A program made the position numbers and the translations under genes. Below the pieces are notes generated by a model, which had not been told where the DNA came from, did no database searches, and saw only the letters and a program-made list of their open reading frames with translations. This document shows positions 1 to 11,294 of a stretch of 64,000 nucleotides of DNA, in pieces. Origin of the DNA: Actinomyces marmotae (GTDB lineage Bacteria > Actinomycetota > Actinomycetes > Actinomycetales > Actinomycetaceae); contig NZ_CP053642.1 in assembly GCF_013177295.1 (NCBI RefSeq), positions 372,001 through 436,000 on the forward strand, in the 5' to 3' direction. Within the stretch, counting starts at the first letter, position 1; each line of letters begins with the position of its first letter.

Positions 1-1788
1 CCCCCCTCACTCACCGCTGCCGCCGCTATCGTGGAGGCCCTGGTGGCCACGGGTGTCCGCTGGGCGGTCCTCAGCCCCGGATCGCGATCCGCCCCCATGG
101 CCTACGCCCTGGCCGAGGCGGAGGCCGCCGGGCTCCTGGGCCTGCGGGTCGTCCTGGATGAGCGCAGCGCCGGCTTCACCGCCCTGGGCATGAGCCGCGC
201 GGCCCTCCTGGAGGGCCGGCGCGCCCCCGCCGTCGTCGTGACCACCTCCGGCACCGCCGTGGCCAACCTCCACCCGGCTCTCGCTGAGGCCGATGCCGCC
301 GGCATCCCGTTGGTCGTCATCTCCACCGACCGCCCGCACGAGCTCGTGGGCACTGGCGCCAACCAGACCACCGCGCAGGCGGGCATCTTCGCGCTCGCTC
401 CGCGCGCGACCGTCGACATCCCCGCCGATCTCACGGCCCCCGGCCCGGCCGGACTGGGTGAGGAGCCCGGGCGGGCGGCCATCACCGGGCAGGTCCGCAG
501 GGCCGTTCTCGCCGCCGCCGGGACGCTGACCCGCGATCCGGGCCCCGCCCATATCAACGCCCGATTCCGCCCGCCGCTCACGCCGGGCGGAGGGCCCATC
601 CTGGGGGAGCCGCCCTCGCGCGCCGCCCTCGCGGGCCCGGCTGTCTGGGAGGCCCCCGCCCCCGCGCCGCACGCCGTCTGGGATGCCGCCGCCCCCGCCA
701 CGGGAGAGGGGGGTAGCGCCCCCGGGCTCGTCGTCGCTGGCGACTGCCCCGACCCCGCCCTCGGCGACCTCGCCGCGAGAGCGGCCGAACGCCTCGGATG
801 GCCGCTCCTGGCCGAGCCGACCTCGGGCGCGCGCCATGGCTCCACCGCGCAGCCCCGATACGCCGAGTTGCTCGCCACCACCGCCGGGCGCGACCTGGCA
901 TCGAGGGTGCGCCGCATCCTCGTCGTCGGCCACCCCAGCCTCAGCCGGCCCATCAGCGCGCTCCTGGCCCGCCACGACGCCCGGATCAGCGTCCTGGCCG
1001 ATCGGGCCAGGATCACCGACGTCGCCGGAACCGCGGGGCGCGTCATCGCCGTCGAGCCCGCCGGCACCCCCGGCGGCCGGGCGGGCCAGGCGGAGCGGAT
1101 CGCGCGCCTCCTCGGGGGCGGGGGGCGTGCCTGGGCGGCCGACTGGACGAGCGCCGTCTGCGCCCTCGACCCTCTCTCGGCGCCGCTCGGCGCCGGGGCC
1201 GGCTCCCCCGCGCAGGCCGATGCCCCCCACTTGGGCGCACTCACCGCGGACGACGCCGCCCTCGCCGTCTGGGCCTCCTGCGCCCCCGATCGCGCGGGCG
1301 CCGAGGCTCCCCTGCTCGTCGTCGGCTCATCCATGACGATTCGTCGTCTCGACCGGCTCGCGCCCGTGGGCGCGCCCGCGCCCACCGCGGTCGCCAACCG
1401 GGGCCTGGCCGGCATCGATGGGACGATCGCCACCGCCAGCGGCCTCGCGCTCGCCTCGGGAGGGCCGGTTCGCGCGGTCATGGGGGACCTGGCCTTCCTC
1501 CACGACGCCATGTCGCTCGGCCGCGGCGAGCATGAGCGCGAGCCCGACCTCCAGGTCATCGTCCTCGACGACGCCGGCGGCGCCATCTTCAAGGGCCTGG
1601 AGTACGCGGGAGTGCCGGGGGATGAGCGATTCGCCCGCCTCTTCGCCACCCCTCAGCGCGGCAGCATCACCGCCCTGGCCCGGGCCCTGGGCGTGGCCGT
1701 TCATGAGGCGGGCGACGCGCGCGCCCTCGAGCGCGCCCTGGCGGAGCCGGTGCGCGGGCTGAGCGTGATACGGGTCGCCCTGGCCTGA
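1..1788 (+). CDS. menD: MenD, SEPHCHC synthase (5' truncated by window edge)
   Basis: This ThDP-dependent enzyme joins isochorismate and 2-oxoglutarate to make SEPHCHC, the first committed step of menaquinone synthesis. The reading frame is open from base 1, and the residues before the GTG at 31 (PPSLTAAAAIVEALV) match the usual MenD N-terminus. The true start is therefore upstream of the window and only a few residues are missing. Visible family motifs are SPGSRSAP, DERSAGF (the conserved Glu), TSGTAVANLHPA and STDRPHEL in the first third. Near the C-terminus are NRGLAGIDG and GDLAFLHD, of the ThDP/metal site. About 595 residues are visible, near family length. menF and menG lie 2-4 kb away on the other strand, so the menaquinone genes are clustered but not in one operon. 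Confidence 0.93.
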   Translation, partial: PPSLTAAAAIVEALVATGVRWAVLSPGSRSAPMAYALAEAEAAGLLGLRVVLDERSAGFTALGMSRAALLEGRRAPAVVVTTSGTAVANLHPALAEADAAGIPLVVISTDRPHELVGTGANQTTAQAGIFALAPRATVDIPADLTAPGPAGLGEEPGRAAITGQVRRAVLAAAGTLTRDPGPAHINARFRPPLTPGGGPILGEPPSRAALAGPAVWEAPAPAPHAVWDAAAPATGEGGSAPGLVVAGDCPDPALGDLAARAAERLGWPLLAEPTSGARHGSTAQPRYAELLATTAGRDLASRVRRILVVGHPSLSRPISALLARHDARISVLADRARITDVAGTAGRVIAVEPAGTPGGRAGQAERIARLLGGGGRAWAADWTSAVCALDPLSAPLGAGAGSPAQADAPHLGALTADDAALAVWASCAPDRAGAEAPLLVVGSSMTIRRLDRLAPVGAPAPTAVANRGLAGIDGTIATASGLALASGGPVRAVMGDLAFLHDAMSLGRGEHEREPDLQVIVLDDAGGAIFKGLEYAGVPGDERFARLFATPQRGSITALARALGVAVHEAGDARALERALAEPVRGLSVIRVALA

Positions 1789-1913
1789 GCCCGTCCTGGG
1801 CGCCGGTATACCAAGTTGTAACGGGCCTTGCTGCCAGGGAGATCACTGATGAGGGGAGAACGCGCACAGCCCGGCCACAGGTGGCGAGAAGAGAAGACAC
1901 AGTCTCCCCGGTC

Positions 1914-1919
1914 TACCAT
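1914..1919 (+). promoter_or_regulatory. Possible -10 hexamer for the HtrA gene
   Basis: TACCAT lies about 70 bp before the protease start. It fits the actinobacterial TANNNT -10 pattern and would give a leader of about 63 nt, long enough to carry the GGAGG (1971-1975) and AGGAGA (1981-1986) ribosome-binding sequences seen before the ATG. No convincing -35 is visible. The rest of the 200-bp gap after menD shows no other structure I can name. Confidence 0.3.
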
Positions 1920-1988
1920 GCGGCAGACAGCAGTTGATGACGCGGGTCGATCAGGCGCGCGCCCCATCCAGGAGGTTCAGAGGAGACC

Positions 1989-3554
1989 ATGAGCAACTAC
2001 GACGAGTCGAACGGGCAGCCGACTGGTGGCGCCAGCGCCACCAATCCGCACAGCTTGGCTCCCTCCGACCCCGCCCCCGCAGACAGCTCTGTCCCCGCGG
2101 CGGCGCGCATGACCGATCCCGCCGCGCCCACCGAGACCTACACCTCCGCCCCCACCGCCCCCGCCGGCTACGACTTCGGTCCGGGCTCTCAGCCGGGCCA
2201 CTACCCCACCACCGACGCCTATGCGGCGCCCACCACCGACGCCTTCGCGGCGCCCACCACCGACGCCTTCGCGGCGCCGCCGGCCATGAGCGCCGTCGAC
2301 GGCGGGGCCCCCGTCCCCGCGGCCCCCACGAAGGAGCGGCGGGGGCCCGGCTGGGGCTCCATGATCGCCATGACCGTGGCCGCCGCCCTGCTCGCCTCCG
2401 GGGGTACCTTCGCCGCCTTCCGCCACGACACCGATGGCGCCTCCACCCCGAAGAGCGCCGGCTCCTCGCCCACCGCCGTCGCGACCGGCTCCACCACGCA
2501 GACCGTCACCTCCCAGGGGACGACCCCGGACTGGCAGGCCGTCACCGCCGCCGTGTCGAACTCAGTCGTGTCCATCACGGTGTCAGTGGGGAACAGCGGC
2601 GCCGTCGGCTCCGGCGTCATCTACGACTCCAAGGGGCACATCCTCACGAACCAGCACGTGGTCGCGGGGGCCTCGAAGATCATGGTCACCCTCGCCGACG
2701 GGCGCATTTACGGCGCCGAGGTCACCGGCACGGACGCCAGCACGGACCTGGCTGTCATCAAGCTCAAGGACGCCCCGAGCGACCTCACCGTGGCGCAGAT
2801 CGGGGACTCGGACTCCCTCGCGACCGGCCAGGGCGTCATGGCGATCGGCAACCCGCTGGGCCTGTCCTCCACGGTGACCACCGGCATCATCTCCGCGCTC
2901 GACCGCCCCGTGGTGACCACCCGGGAGGACACCGGGGATCCCTCCAAGGGCTCCGACCCGTCCCAGCAGGGACCGCAGTCGGGGGACCTCGGCGGGCTGC
3001 TCAACAACCTGTTCGACAGGGGGAAGAATCCCACCTCGCAGGTCTACACCAACGCCATCCAGATCGATGCCGCCATCAACCCCGGCAACTCCGGCGGGCC
3101 GCTCTTCGACGGCAGTGGCAAGGTCATCGGCATCACGAGCTCAATCGCCTCGACCGGGCGCTCCGGCTCCTCGGGCGAGAAGGCGGGGTCGATCGGCATC
3201 GGTTTCGCGATCCCCGTCAAGCTCGCCCAGAAGGTCGCCGACCAGCTCATCGCCACTGGCAGCGCGTCGCACGCCTACCTGGGGGTGAGTATCGGTGACG
3301 GCGGCGCTGAGGCTGACGGCGTCCTGCGCGCCGGCGCCGAGGTCGGCAGTGTGGAGCAGGGCTCTCCCGCGGCCAACGCCGGCGTCAAGCAGGGCGACGT
3401 GATCACGGCGATCAATGGCAAGAAGACCAACCAGGCCGCGGCGCTCACCGGCTTCGTCCGCCAGTACTCCGCGGGGGACGAGGTGACGCTCACCGTCATC
3501 AGGGGCGGCAAGTCTCAGGAGATCAAGGTCACTCTGGCCGAGAAGACCTCCTGA
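1989..3554 (+). CDS. Membrane-anchored S1C serine protease with PDZ domain (HtrA/DegP family)
   Basis: This is an extracytoplasmic quality-control protease. Residues 1-118 are a cytosolic low-complexity Pro/Ala/Thr region, and one membrane segment follows at about 123-143. The trypsin-like domain carries the full triad: His223 (TNQHVV), Asp253 (STDLAVIKL) and Ser368 (NPGNSGGP). A single PDZ domain (AYLGVSIGDGG onward) ends the 521-residue protein. An AGGAGA sequence 3 nt and GGAGG 13 nt before the ATG support the start. Family members of this layout (for example PepD of mycobacteria) act on misfolded envelope proteins. The cytosolic tail holds three 8-residue repeats encoded by a 24-bp tandem repeat. 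The gene stands alone, between menD and the convergent menF. Confidence 0.93.
   Translation: MSNYDESNGQPTGGASATNPHSLAPSDPAPADSSVPAAARMTDPAAPTETYTSAPTAPAGYDFGPGSQPGHYPTTDAYAAPTTDAFAAPTTDAFAAPPAMSAVDGGAPVPAAPTKERRGPGWGSMIAMTVAAALLASGGTFAAFRHDTDGASTPKSAGSSPTAVATGSTTQTVTSQGTTPDWQAVTAAVSNSVVSITVSVGNSGAVGSGVIYDSKGHILTNQHVVAGASKIMVTLADGRIYGAEVTGTDASTDLAVIKLKDAPSDLTVAQIGDSDSLATGQGVMAIGNPLGLSSTVTTGIISALDRPVVTTREDTGDPSKGSDPSQQGPQSGDLGGLLNNLFDRGKNPTSQVYTNAIQIDAAINPGNSGGPLFDGSGKVIGITSSIASTGRSGSSGEKAGSIGIGFAIPVKLAQKVADQLIATGSASHAYLGVSIGDGGAEADGVLRAGAEVGSVEQGSPAANAGVKQGDVITAINGKKTNQAAALTGFVRQYSAGDEVTLTVIRGGKSQEIKVTLAEKTS
2205..2276 (+). repeat. 24-bp in-frame tandem repeat (three copies) in the HtrA tail
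   Basis: Three 24-bp units encode PTTDAYAA, PTTDAFAA and PTTDAFAA in the cytosolic N-terminal tail of the S1C protease. Units two and three are identical and the first differs by one base (tat for ttc). Because the unit is a multiple of three, copy number can change without shifting the frame, so the tail length may vary between strains. Confidence 0.9.
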
Positions 3555-3568
3555 ACCACGTCGCCGGG

Positions 3569-3600
3569 ACCGGTCTCGCTCCTATTTTCGACCGGTCTCG
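3569..3600. repeat. ACCGGTCTCG-box repeat, locus 1 (two boxes)
   Basis: Two ACCGGTCTCG boxes (3569-3578 and 3591-3600) are separated by the 12-bp spacer CTCCTATTTTCG, giving a 22-bp period. The element sits between the convergent htrA and menF genes. It runs into menF, whose last four codons and TAG stop lie inside it. The same element recurs near 34.76, 44.2, 51.66 and 59.77 kb. Confidence 0.9.
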
Positions 3601-5003
3601 GCGATGGGGAGGGCGCCGAGGGCGCCGAGCATGGGGCGCATCTTCGCGCGGGTCTCGGCGAGTTCATCGTCGGGATCGGAGTCCGGCATGATCCCGCCGC
3701 CCCCGAAGACCCTCACCGGCCCGCCGGGCGCGGCGATGGAACCACTGCGCAGCGCGATGCACCACTCGCCCTCGCCATGCCAGTCCACCCAGCCCACCGG
3801 CCCCGCGTAGCGCCCGCGGTCCATGCCCTCGACCTCTTCGATGATCCGGCCCGCCGCGCCGCGCGGGGTGCCGCACACCGCCGCGGTGGGGTGCAGGGCC
3901 CCCACGAGGGACAGGGCGCCCGTATCCCCTGCCACCACGCCGGTGATATCGCTGGCCAGGTGCAGGACGTTGGGCAGCTCCAGGAGGAATCGCTCGGGCG
4001 CCTCCACCACCGAGCACAGCGGCATGAGTGCCTCGATCGCCGAGGCCCGCGCCAGGGCGTGCTCCCGGTTGTTCTTCTCCGAGCCCTCCAGCCAGGCGGC
4101 CAGTTCGGCGGTGCGACTGGGGGTGTCGCTCGGGTGGCGGCGGGCCGTCCCGGCCAGCACACGGCTCGTCAGCCTGCGGCCGGCCAGGCGCAGCAGCATC
4201 TCCGGTGAGGCGCCGAGCATCCCATCGACCGCGAAGGTCCAGCAGGACGGGTACGCCCGTCCCAGCCTGCCCAGGATCGTCCCCGTGGGAAGGGCCTGGC
4301 CCGGAGTTACCAGCACATCCCTGGCCAGGACGACCTTGCGGGCCTCGCCAGCGCGCATGCGCTCGCGGGTGACGTCCACGGCCGCGCGCCAGTCCGCCTC
4401 ATCCAGGGCGCCGAGCTCCACGAGGGCCCGCCCGCGGTCGGCGCCGGCCTCGGGCGCCGCCGAGGCCGTCTCCAGTAGCTCGGCGAGGAGCGCGCCATGG
4501 TCGGGGTGCTCCGCGGGCGCCCCACCAGCCCCGGGGGCGCCCCCGACTGGGGCGCGGACCGCCGTCGTCATCCAGGCCCCGCTCTCATCGGCGCCCACGA
4601 TGACCTCCGGCACGAGCAGCACGGACTCGGCCGCCGAGCGGTCCGAGAACGCGATCGTCCCCACCGCCACCGGCCCCGTGCCCGGCCGGACCAACGGATC
4701 GCGCCACCAGGAGGCGTAGACCGTCGCCCGCCAGGCGCGGCGCAGCTCCTCGATGCGCCCCGCCCCCCGCGCGCCCAGGACCAGCGCCCGGCCGAGCCCC
4801 ACCAGGCCCCGCCCCTCGTGAACCCAGGAGACGACGTCGTCGCGCCCGGTGAGCAGGTCGAGCAGTTCCGCGCCATCGAGGGCGCCGGGCGGCAGCGCGG
4901 TGGTCAGGAACGACAGGCGCGGGGGACGCGCGGCCGCCTCGGCGGCGGCGAGGGTCAGTGGCCGCGGCGTCCCGGGGCGCCGGAAGGGCGCGGCGCCGCT
5001 CAC
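3582..5003 (-). CDS. menF: MenF, isochorismate synthase
   Basis: Converts chorismate to isochorismate, the entry step of menaquinone synthesis. The C-terminal chorismate-binding domain is complete: [46 protein letters not shown] and [13 protein letters not shown] are all present. The start chosen is GTG at 5001-5003, which overlaps the menG stop in a GTGA junction and gives 473 residues, normal for the family. The frame is open further upstream, but that part only overlaps menG. The last residues (ETGRK) and the TAG stop are encoded by the ACCGGTCTCG repeat, so the repeat defines the C-terminus of the enzyme. Confidence 0.92.
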   Translation of the reverse strand: MSGAAPFRRPGTPRPLTLAAAEAAARPPRLSFLTTALPPGALDGAELLDLLTGRDDVVSWVHEGRGLVGLGRALVLGARGAGRIEELRRAWRATVYASWWRDPLVRPGTGPVAVGTIAFSDRSAAESVLLVPEVIVGADESGAWMTTAVRAPVGGAPGAGGAPAEHPDHGALLAELLETASAAPEAGADRGRALVELGALDEADWRAAVDVTRERMRAGEARKVVLARDVLVTPGQALPTGTILGRLGRAYPSCWTFAVDGMLGASPEMLLRLAGRRLTSRVLAGTARRHPSDTPSRTAELAAWLEGSEKNNREHALARASAIEALMPLCSVVEAPERFLLELPNVLHLASDITGVVAGDTGALSLVGALHPTAAVCGTPRGAAGRIIEEVEGMDRGRYAGPVGWVDWHGEGEWCIALRSGSIAAPGGPVRVFGGGGIMPDSDPDDELAETRAKMRPMLGALGALPIAETGRK

Positions 5004-5698
5004 GGTCGCGGCTTGGCGGCGCGGTGGACGGCGACGATCCCGCCCGACAGGTTCTTGTAGCCCACGCCGCGCCACCCGGCCTCCTGCATGAGCGCCGCCA
5101 GGGCGCGCTGGTCGGGCCAGGCGAGGATCGACTCCCCCAGGTAGTCGTAGGCCTCGGTGTTCGACGAGACGAGGCGGGCCAGGGCCGGCAGGGCCGTGCC
5201 GAGGTAGAAGCGGTAGGCGGTGCGGAAGGCCCGCCAGGTGGGGGAGGAGAACTCGGCGATGACGATGCGCCCGCCCGGCCGGGTCACGCGCGCCATCTCG
5301 CGCAGGGCCTTGGAGGTGTCCTGCACGTTGCGCAGCCCGTAGGAGATCGTGACGACGTCGAAGGATTCGTCGGCGAAGGGCAGGTCCATCGCGTCGCCCT
5401 CGACGAACTCGATCCCCGGGTGGCGGCGCCTCCCCTCGGCGACCATCCCGGGGGAGAAGTCGCAGGCGACGACGTCGGCCCCGTCGGCCGCGTACTCCAC
5501 GGCCGAGGTGCCGGTGCCGGCGGCGAGGTCGAGGACCCGCATCCCGGGGCGGGCCGCGACGGCGGCGCGGGTGACTCGCCGCCACATGCGCACCTGCCAC
5601 AGGCTCATGACGTCGTTGGTGAGGTCGTAGCGGTGCGCGACCGCGTCGAACATGCCCGCGACCTCGCGGGGGTCCTTGGAGAGGGAGGCTCGGCTCAT
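5000..5698 (-). CDS. menG: MenG (UbiE family), demethylmenaquinone methyltransferase
   Basis: SAM-dependent C-methyltransferase that performs the last step of menaquinone synthesis. Motifs are the UbiE N-terminal signature [17 protein letters not shown], the SAM-binding [12 protein letters not shown], acidic EGDAMDLPF, and the family sequence [10 protein letters not shown]. The start at 5698 ([13 protein letters not shown]) gives 232 residues, which fits the family. A longer form starting at ATG 5764 is open, and a possible -10 (TAGGAC, minus strand, 5776-5781) would place transcription just before it, so the start is uncertain. The stop overlaps the GTG start of menF, so the two are translationally coupled. 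Confidence 0.9.
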   Translation of the reverse strand: MSRASLSKDPREVAGMFDAVAHRYDLTNDVMSLWQVRMWRRVTRAAVAARPGMRVLDLAAGTGTSAVEYAADGADVVACDFSPGMVAEGRRRHPGIEFVEGDAMDLPFADESFDVVTISYGLRNVQDTSKALREMARVTRPGGRIVIAEFSSPTWRAFRTAYRFYLGTALPALARLVSSNTEAYDYLGESILAWPDQRALAALMQEAGWRGVGYKNLSGGIVAVHRAAKPRP

Positions 5699-6048
5699 GG
5701 CCCCATCATTCCAGGAAGTCGTCGCCATCCCCGCCGCGCCGGCCGGCTCGGGCGGTGGCGTCATGGGGGACCCTGGTCCTAGGAAAATGTGGTATTTGGA
5801 TACGAGAAACGGACGTAATTCACTTGTCCGATGACTTGTCTCCGGTCACAGAGGGGCGCCTGAATCGTTGTGATTCCGCTGATGGGCTGGTCGGAGTGAT
5901 CGAGGACCGAGACCACGGTGTCATCTCGCTAGGATTTTCCCAGGCCCGCCGTGCCGGATGGGTCACATGGCCCATTGCCCGCGCCGAGAGCGCCGCGGAC
6001 GCCCTATTACAGGGCCATGGCATGAGATCTCTCGAAGGAGACTGACCG
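5699..6048. promoter_or_regulatory. Divergent intergenic region of menG and menJ
   Basis: This 350-bp stretch is clearly lower in GC than its surroundings and separates the divergent menG and menJ-like genes. For menJ, TAGGAT at 5930-5935 is the best -10 candidate (about 107-nt leader). For menG, TAGGAC on the minus strand at 5776-5781 is possible. A 5-bp inverted repeat, GGACC-CT-GGTCC (5768-5779), overlaps the latter. One open frame of about 96 codons crosses the region but lacks an RBS and family resemblance, so I do not call it a gene. Confidence 0.4.
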
Positions 6049-7380
6049 ATGACGATCACCCCCACGAGCCACAGCGCCCCGACGGCGCAGCGGCCTGCGC
6101 GCGGGAGTGACCTGGCCGCGGACGTCGTCGTCATGGGCGCCGGACCCGCCGGCTCATCGGCCGCCTACCACCTGGCCACCCTCGGCCTGGACGTGCTCCT
6201 GGTGGAGAAGGGTGAGCTCGGCCGGGACAAGGTCTGCGGTGACGGCCTCACCCCCTCCGCCGTGCGCGAGCTCGCCTCCATGGCCGTGGACACCACCGGC
6301 TGGCAGCGGAACGTCGGCCTGCGCGTCATCGGCGGCGGGCACCGCCTCACCTTCCCCTGGCCCGAGCAGGCCTCCTTCCCCTCCTACGGGATGGCCCGCC
6401 CCCGCGCTCGGCTCGACGCGGACCTGGCCGCCCATGCCCAGCGCGCCGGCGCCCGGCTGCTGACCGGCGTCACCGTCACCGGCCCGGTCATGACCCCCTC
6501 GGGGCGCGTCATCGGAGTCGAGGCCAAGCCCAGCGCCCGCGTCGAGGCCCCCGGCATCGAGGCCCCCGCGCGCCTGTCCGCCCCGCTCGTCATCGACGCC
6601 GGCGGTGTCTCCGCACGCCTGGCCACGGCCGTGGGCCGCGCCAAGAACGAGCGCAGGCCCCTGGGTGTGGCCGTGCGCGCCTACTTCCGCTCCCCGCGCG
6701 CCAGCGACGAGTGGATGGAGTCTCAGCTCGAACTGTGGGACGGCAAGCCCGGCGAGTCCGACCTCCTGCCCGGCTACGGCTGGATCTGGCCCGTGGGCGA
6801 CGGCGTCGTCAACGTCGGGCTCGGCTCAGTCTCCTCCCGGGCCGCCACCACCCGCATCGACTACCGCGGCGCCTTCGCCCGCTGGATCGCGAACTGCCCG
6901 GCCGAGTGGGGCTTCACGCAGGACAACCAGATCGGGCGCCTCGCCTCCGCCGCCCTGCCCATGGCCTTCAACCGCAAACCCCACTACGCCGACGGGCTCA
7001 TGCTCCTGGGCGACGCCGGCGGCATGGTCTCCCCCTTCAACGGCGAGGGCATCGCCCAGGCGCTCATGTCCGGGCGTCTCGCCGCCCAGGCGGCCGCGCA
7101 GGCCGCCGTGCGCTCCACCCAGGCCGGCCGCGAGCAGGCGCTCGCTCAGTACCCGGCCGCCCTGCGCGCGGAGATGGGCGGCTACTACACGCTTGGGCGC
7201 CTCTTCGTCGCCCTCATCGAGCACCCCGAGGTCATGCGGATCTGTACCCGCTACGGGCTTCCCCGCAAGCGCCTCATGAAACTCGTCACCAAGCTCCTGT
7301 CCGACGGGTGGGAGCGCCGCGGCGGCGACGCGGTCGACCATTTCATCCAGCTTCTGACAAGGATGGTGCCAGCAGCATGA
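6049..7380 (+). CDS. Geranylgeranyl-reductase-family FAD oxidoreductase (MenJ-like)
   Basis: Flavoprotein of the geranylgeranyl reductase family. In mycobacteria the homologue MenJ saturates one isoprene unit of the menaquinone tail. The sequence shows the FAD Rossmann motif VVVMGAGPAGSSAAYHL near residue 26, KVCGDGLTP of the reductase family, and the late FAD-binding LLGDAGGMVSPFNGEGI. GAAGGAG lies 8 nt before the ATG. Its stop overlaps the nuoA ATG (ATGA), so it heads the nuo transcript. Its place between menG and nuo, with a polyprenyl synthase at the other end of nuo, supports a menaquinone role over chlorophyll- or archaeal-lipid-type chemistry. The substrate is inferred. Confidence 0.85.
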   Translation: MTITPTSHSAPTAQRPARGSDLAADVVVMGAGPAGSSAAYHLATLGLDVLLVEKGELGRDKVCGDGLTPSAVRELASMAVDTTGWQRNVGLRVIGGGHRLTFPWPEQASFPSYGMARPRARLDADLAAHAQRAGARLLTGVTVTGPVMTPSGRVIGVEAKPSARVEAPGIEAPARLSAPLVIDAGGVSARLATAVGRAKNERRPLGVAVRAYFRSPRASDEWMESQLELWDGKPGESDLLPGYGWIWPVGDGVVNVGLGSVSSRAATTRIDYRGAFARWIANCPAEWGFTQDNQIGRLASAALPMAFNRKPHYADGLMLLGDAGGMVSPFNGEGIAQALMSGRLAAQAAAQAAVRSTQAGREQALAQYPAALRAEMGGYYTLGRLFVALIEHPEVMRICTRYGLPRKRLMKLVTKLLSDGWERRGGDAVDHFIQLLTRMVPAA

Positions 7381-7736
7381 ATCCATACGTCTCACTGCTC
7401 GTTATGGCCGGGGTGGCGCTCGTCGTCGCGCTGGGTGGACTGGCGCTGTCGGCGATCATCAGCCCGAACCGGACCAACCGGGTCAAGGTCGCCAACTACG
7501 AGTGCGGGATCGACCCCACCCCCGTCAACACCGAGACCGGGCGCTTCCCCGTCTCCTTCTACCTGGTGGGCATGACGTTCATCATCTTCGACGTCGAGGT
7601 CGTCTTCCTCTACCCCTGGGCCACCGCCTTCGCCCGGCTCGGGTTCTTCGGGTTGTCCGCCGCGCTCATCTTCATCGCCCTCATCACGGTGCCCTACATC
7701 CTGGAATGGCGCCGCGGCGGTCTGGACTGGGACTGA
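7377..7736 (+). CDS. nuoA: NADH-quinone oxidoreductase subunit A
   Basis: Small membrane subunit of respiratory complex I at the junction of the membrane and peripheral arms. The 119-residue product has three predicted membrane segments and the conserved NYECGIDP and FDVEVVFLYPWA sequences. The ATG overlaps the stop of the menJ-like gene (ATGA). First of fourteen nuo genes in canonical A-N order. Confidence 0.96.
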   Translation: MNPYVSLLVMAGVALVVALGGLALSAIISPNRTNRVKVANYECGIDPTPVNTETGRFPVSFYLVGMTFIIFDVEVVFLYPWATAFARLGFFGLSAALIFIALITVPYILEWRRGGLDWD

Positions 7737-7766
7737 GCGGGACGCGACGGAAGAGAGGCAGTAGCG

Positions 7767-8387
7767 ATGAACATGGACGCCTACCGCGCCAAGATGAAGT
7801 CCATCCCGTCCAAGCGGGATGACCTGACGGCCCAGGCCATCGAGTCGGTCGAGGGGCCCGGCTTCCTGCTCACCAGCGTTGAGCGCCTGGCCGGCCTGGG
7901 GCAGGCCCGCTCCCTGTGGCCCGTCACCATGGGACTGGCCTGCTGCGCCATCGAGATGATGGCCACCGGCACCCCCCGCTTCGACATGGCCCGTTTCGGC
8001 TGGGAGGTCTTCCGCGCCTCGCCCCGCCACGCCGACGTCATGATCGTCTCGGGCCGCCTCTCCCACAAGATGGCCCCCATCATCCGCAACGTCTACGACT
8101 CGATGCCCGAGCCCAAGTGGGTTATCTCCATGGGCGCCTGCGCCTCCTCCGGTGGCATCTTCAACAACTACGCCATCGTCCAGGGCTGTGACCACGTGGT
8201 CCCGGTGGACATCTACCTGCCCGGCTGCCCGCCCCGCCCCGAGATGCTCATCAACGCCATGCTCGAGCTCACCCGTCAGGTCGAGGCCAAGCCCATGCTC
8301 AAGCACCGCGAGGAGATCGCGCGCGCCGTCGAGGCCGCCGCCCTCGCCGCCACTCCCGTGACCGAGATGAAGGGCCAGCTCGCATGA
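7767..8387 (+). CDS. nuoB: NADH-quinone oxidoreductase subunit B
   Basis: Carries cluster N2, the last iron-sulfur centre before quinone. Ligands are visible as the tandem Cys59-Cys60 ([10 protein letters not shown]), Cys125 (MGACASSGG) and Cys154 (LPGCPPRPE). Length is 206 residues. A purine-rich sequence GGAAGAGAGG precedes the ATG after a 30-bp gap from nuoA, the widest early gap in the operon. An ATG two codons further on is an alternative start. Confidence 0.96.
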   Translation: MNMDAYRAKMKSIPSKRDDLTAQAIESVEGPGFLLTSVERLAGLGQARSLWPVTMGLACCAIEMMATGTPRFDMARFGWEVFRASPRHADVMIVSGRLSHKMAPIIRNVYDSMPEPKWVISMGACASSGGIFNNYAIVQGCDHVVPVDIYLPGCPPRPEMLINAMLELTRQVEAKPMLKHREEIARAVEAAALAATPVTEMKGQLA

Positions 8388-9159
8388 GTGACACCACCGC
8401 GCCGAAGGACGGCGCCCCCTCGGAGGAGCTCGCCTCCGCCCCCGCCGGGCCCGCGGTGCCCGAGATCGCGGGCGCCCCGGTGCGCCCCGAGTTGCGCGTC
8501 GAGGTCGTTTCGCGCCACAGCGGGCACTTCGGCGCCGCCGACTCCGGCGACACCACCGGCTACGGCCTCACTCAGTCCGCCGTCACCCTGGCGCCGGCCG
8601 CCTCCCGCCCCTACGGCGGCTGGTTCGACGACGCCGTGGACGCCCTCATCGAGGACCTGCGCGCCTCCGGCGTCGACCCGGCCGCCGCCATCGAGAAGGT
8701 CGTCATCGAGCACGACGAGCTCACCCTGTTCATCGCCCGCGAGCACCTGCTCGACGTCGTCGCCCCCCTGCGGGACGACCAGGACCTGCGCTTCGAGCTG
8801 TGCCTGGGCGTGAGCGGCGTCCACTACCCCCAGTTGACCGGGCGCGAACTGCACGCCTGCTTCCAGTTCATGAGCCTGACCCACGGCGCGCGCATGATCC
8901 GCCTGGAGGTCACCTGCCCCGAGTCCGACCCCCACGTGCCCTCGATCGTCTCCCTCTACCCCGGTGACGACTGGCACGAGCGCGAGACCTGGGACCTCAT
9001 GGGCATCGTCTTTGACGGACACCCCAACCTCACCCGCTCCGCGATGCCCGACGACTGGGTCGGCCACCCGCAGCGCAAGGACTACCCGCTCGGCGGCATC
9101 CCCGTCGAGTACAAGGGCGCCACCACCCCGCCCGCAGACACCCGGAGGTCGTACCGCTG

Positions 9160-9160
<1 letters not shown>
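8384..9160 (+). CDS. nuoC: NADH-quinone oxidoreductase subunit C
   Basis: Peripheral-arm subunit that packs against NuoB and NuoD and carries no cofactor. The 30-kDa-subunit signature is plain near the end: [20 protein letters not shown], then [12 protein letters not shown]. The first 30 residues form an Ala/Pro-rich extension. The ATG overlaps the nuoB stop by four bases, and the gene ends one base into nuoD (TGATG), so translation is coupled on both sides. Not fused to nuoD as in enterobacteria. Confidence 0.95.
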
Positions 9161-10547
<1,387 letters not shown>

Positions 10548-10548
<1 letters not shown>

Positions 10549-11294
10549 TGAGCACGAACCCGACCACCGCGGCACCCGCGGCCGATCAGGCCGCCATTCC
10601 CGCCATCCCCGCGGCCCTCACCGCCGCCTGGGATGAGGGCGTCGCCGCCCAGCTGCTCGCCGACATCGAGGCCATCAAAAGCCGTTACCCCGCCGAGCAC
10701 CAGCGCAGCGCGCTCATCCCCATGCTCCACCTCATCCAGAGCGTCGACGGCTACGTCTCGCCCGCGGGCATCGCCCTGTGCGCCGAGGAGCTGGGCCTCA
10801 CCCGCTCCGAGGTGAGCGCCGTGGCCACCTTCTACAGCCAGTTCCGCCGCCACCCCGCCGGTGAGTACCACGTGGGCGTGTGCACCAACGCCTTGTGCGC
10901 CGTCATGGGCGGGGATGAGATCTGGGAGGCGGTGTCGGCGCGCACCGGGCTCGGCTCCGACGAGACCTCCGAGGACGGCCGCATCAGCCTGGAGCGCATC
11001 GAGTGCAACGCCGCCTGCGACTACGCCCCCATCGTCATGGTCAACTGGGAGTTCTTCGACAATCAGACGCCCGCCTCCGCCGTCGCCCTCATCGACGCGC
11101 TGGAGGGCGGCGAGGGCGCGCGCCCCACGCGCGGGCCGGACGCCTTGCCGACCTTCCGTGCCAATGAGCGCGTCCTGGCCGGATTCGAGGACGGCCACGC
11201 CGACGAGGGCCCCTCGGCAGGCGAGCCCAGCCTCCTCGGCCGGCGCATCGCCGCGGCCAACGGCTGGACCAGCCCGAAGGAGGACACCAAGTGA
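10548..11294 (+). CDS. nuoE: NADH-quinone oxidoreductase subunit E
   Basis: Holds the [2Fe-2S] cluster N1a of the NADH dehydrogenase module. The four ligands are Cys112 and Cys117 (VCTNALC) and Cys153 and Cys157 (ECNAAC). I start it at the ATG that overlaps the nuoD stop by one base (248 residues). The frame is open farther upstream, but that part only shadows nuoD. A C-terminal tail of about 60 residues after the cluster domain is longer than in E. coli. It overlaps nuoF by GTGA. Confidence 0.95.

Noticed and set aside
5755..6045. Open frame of about 96 codons between menG and menJ
   Set aside because: No ribosome-binding site, no family resemblance, and it covers the likely promoters of both flanking genes.
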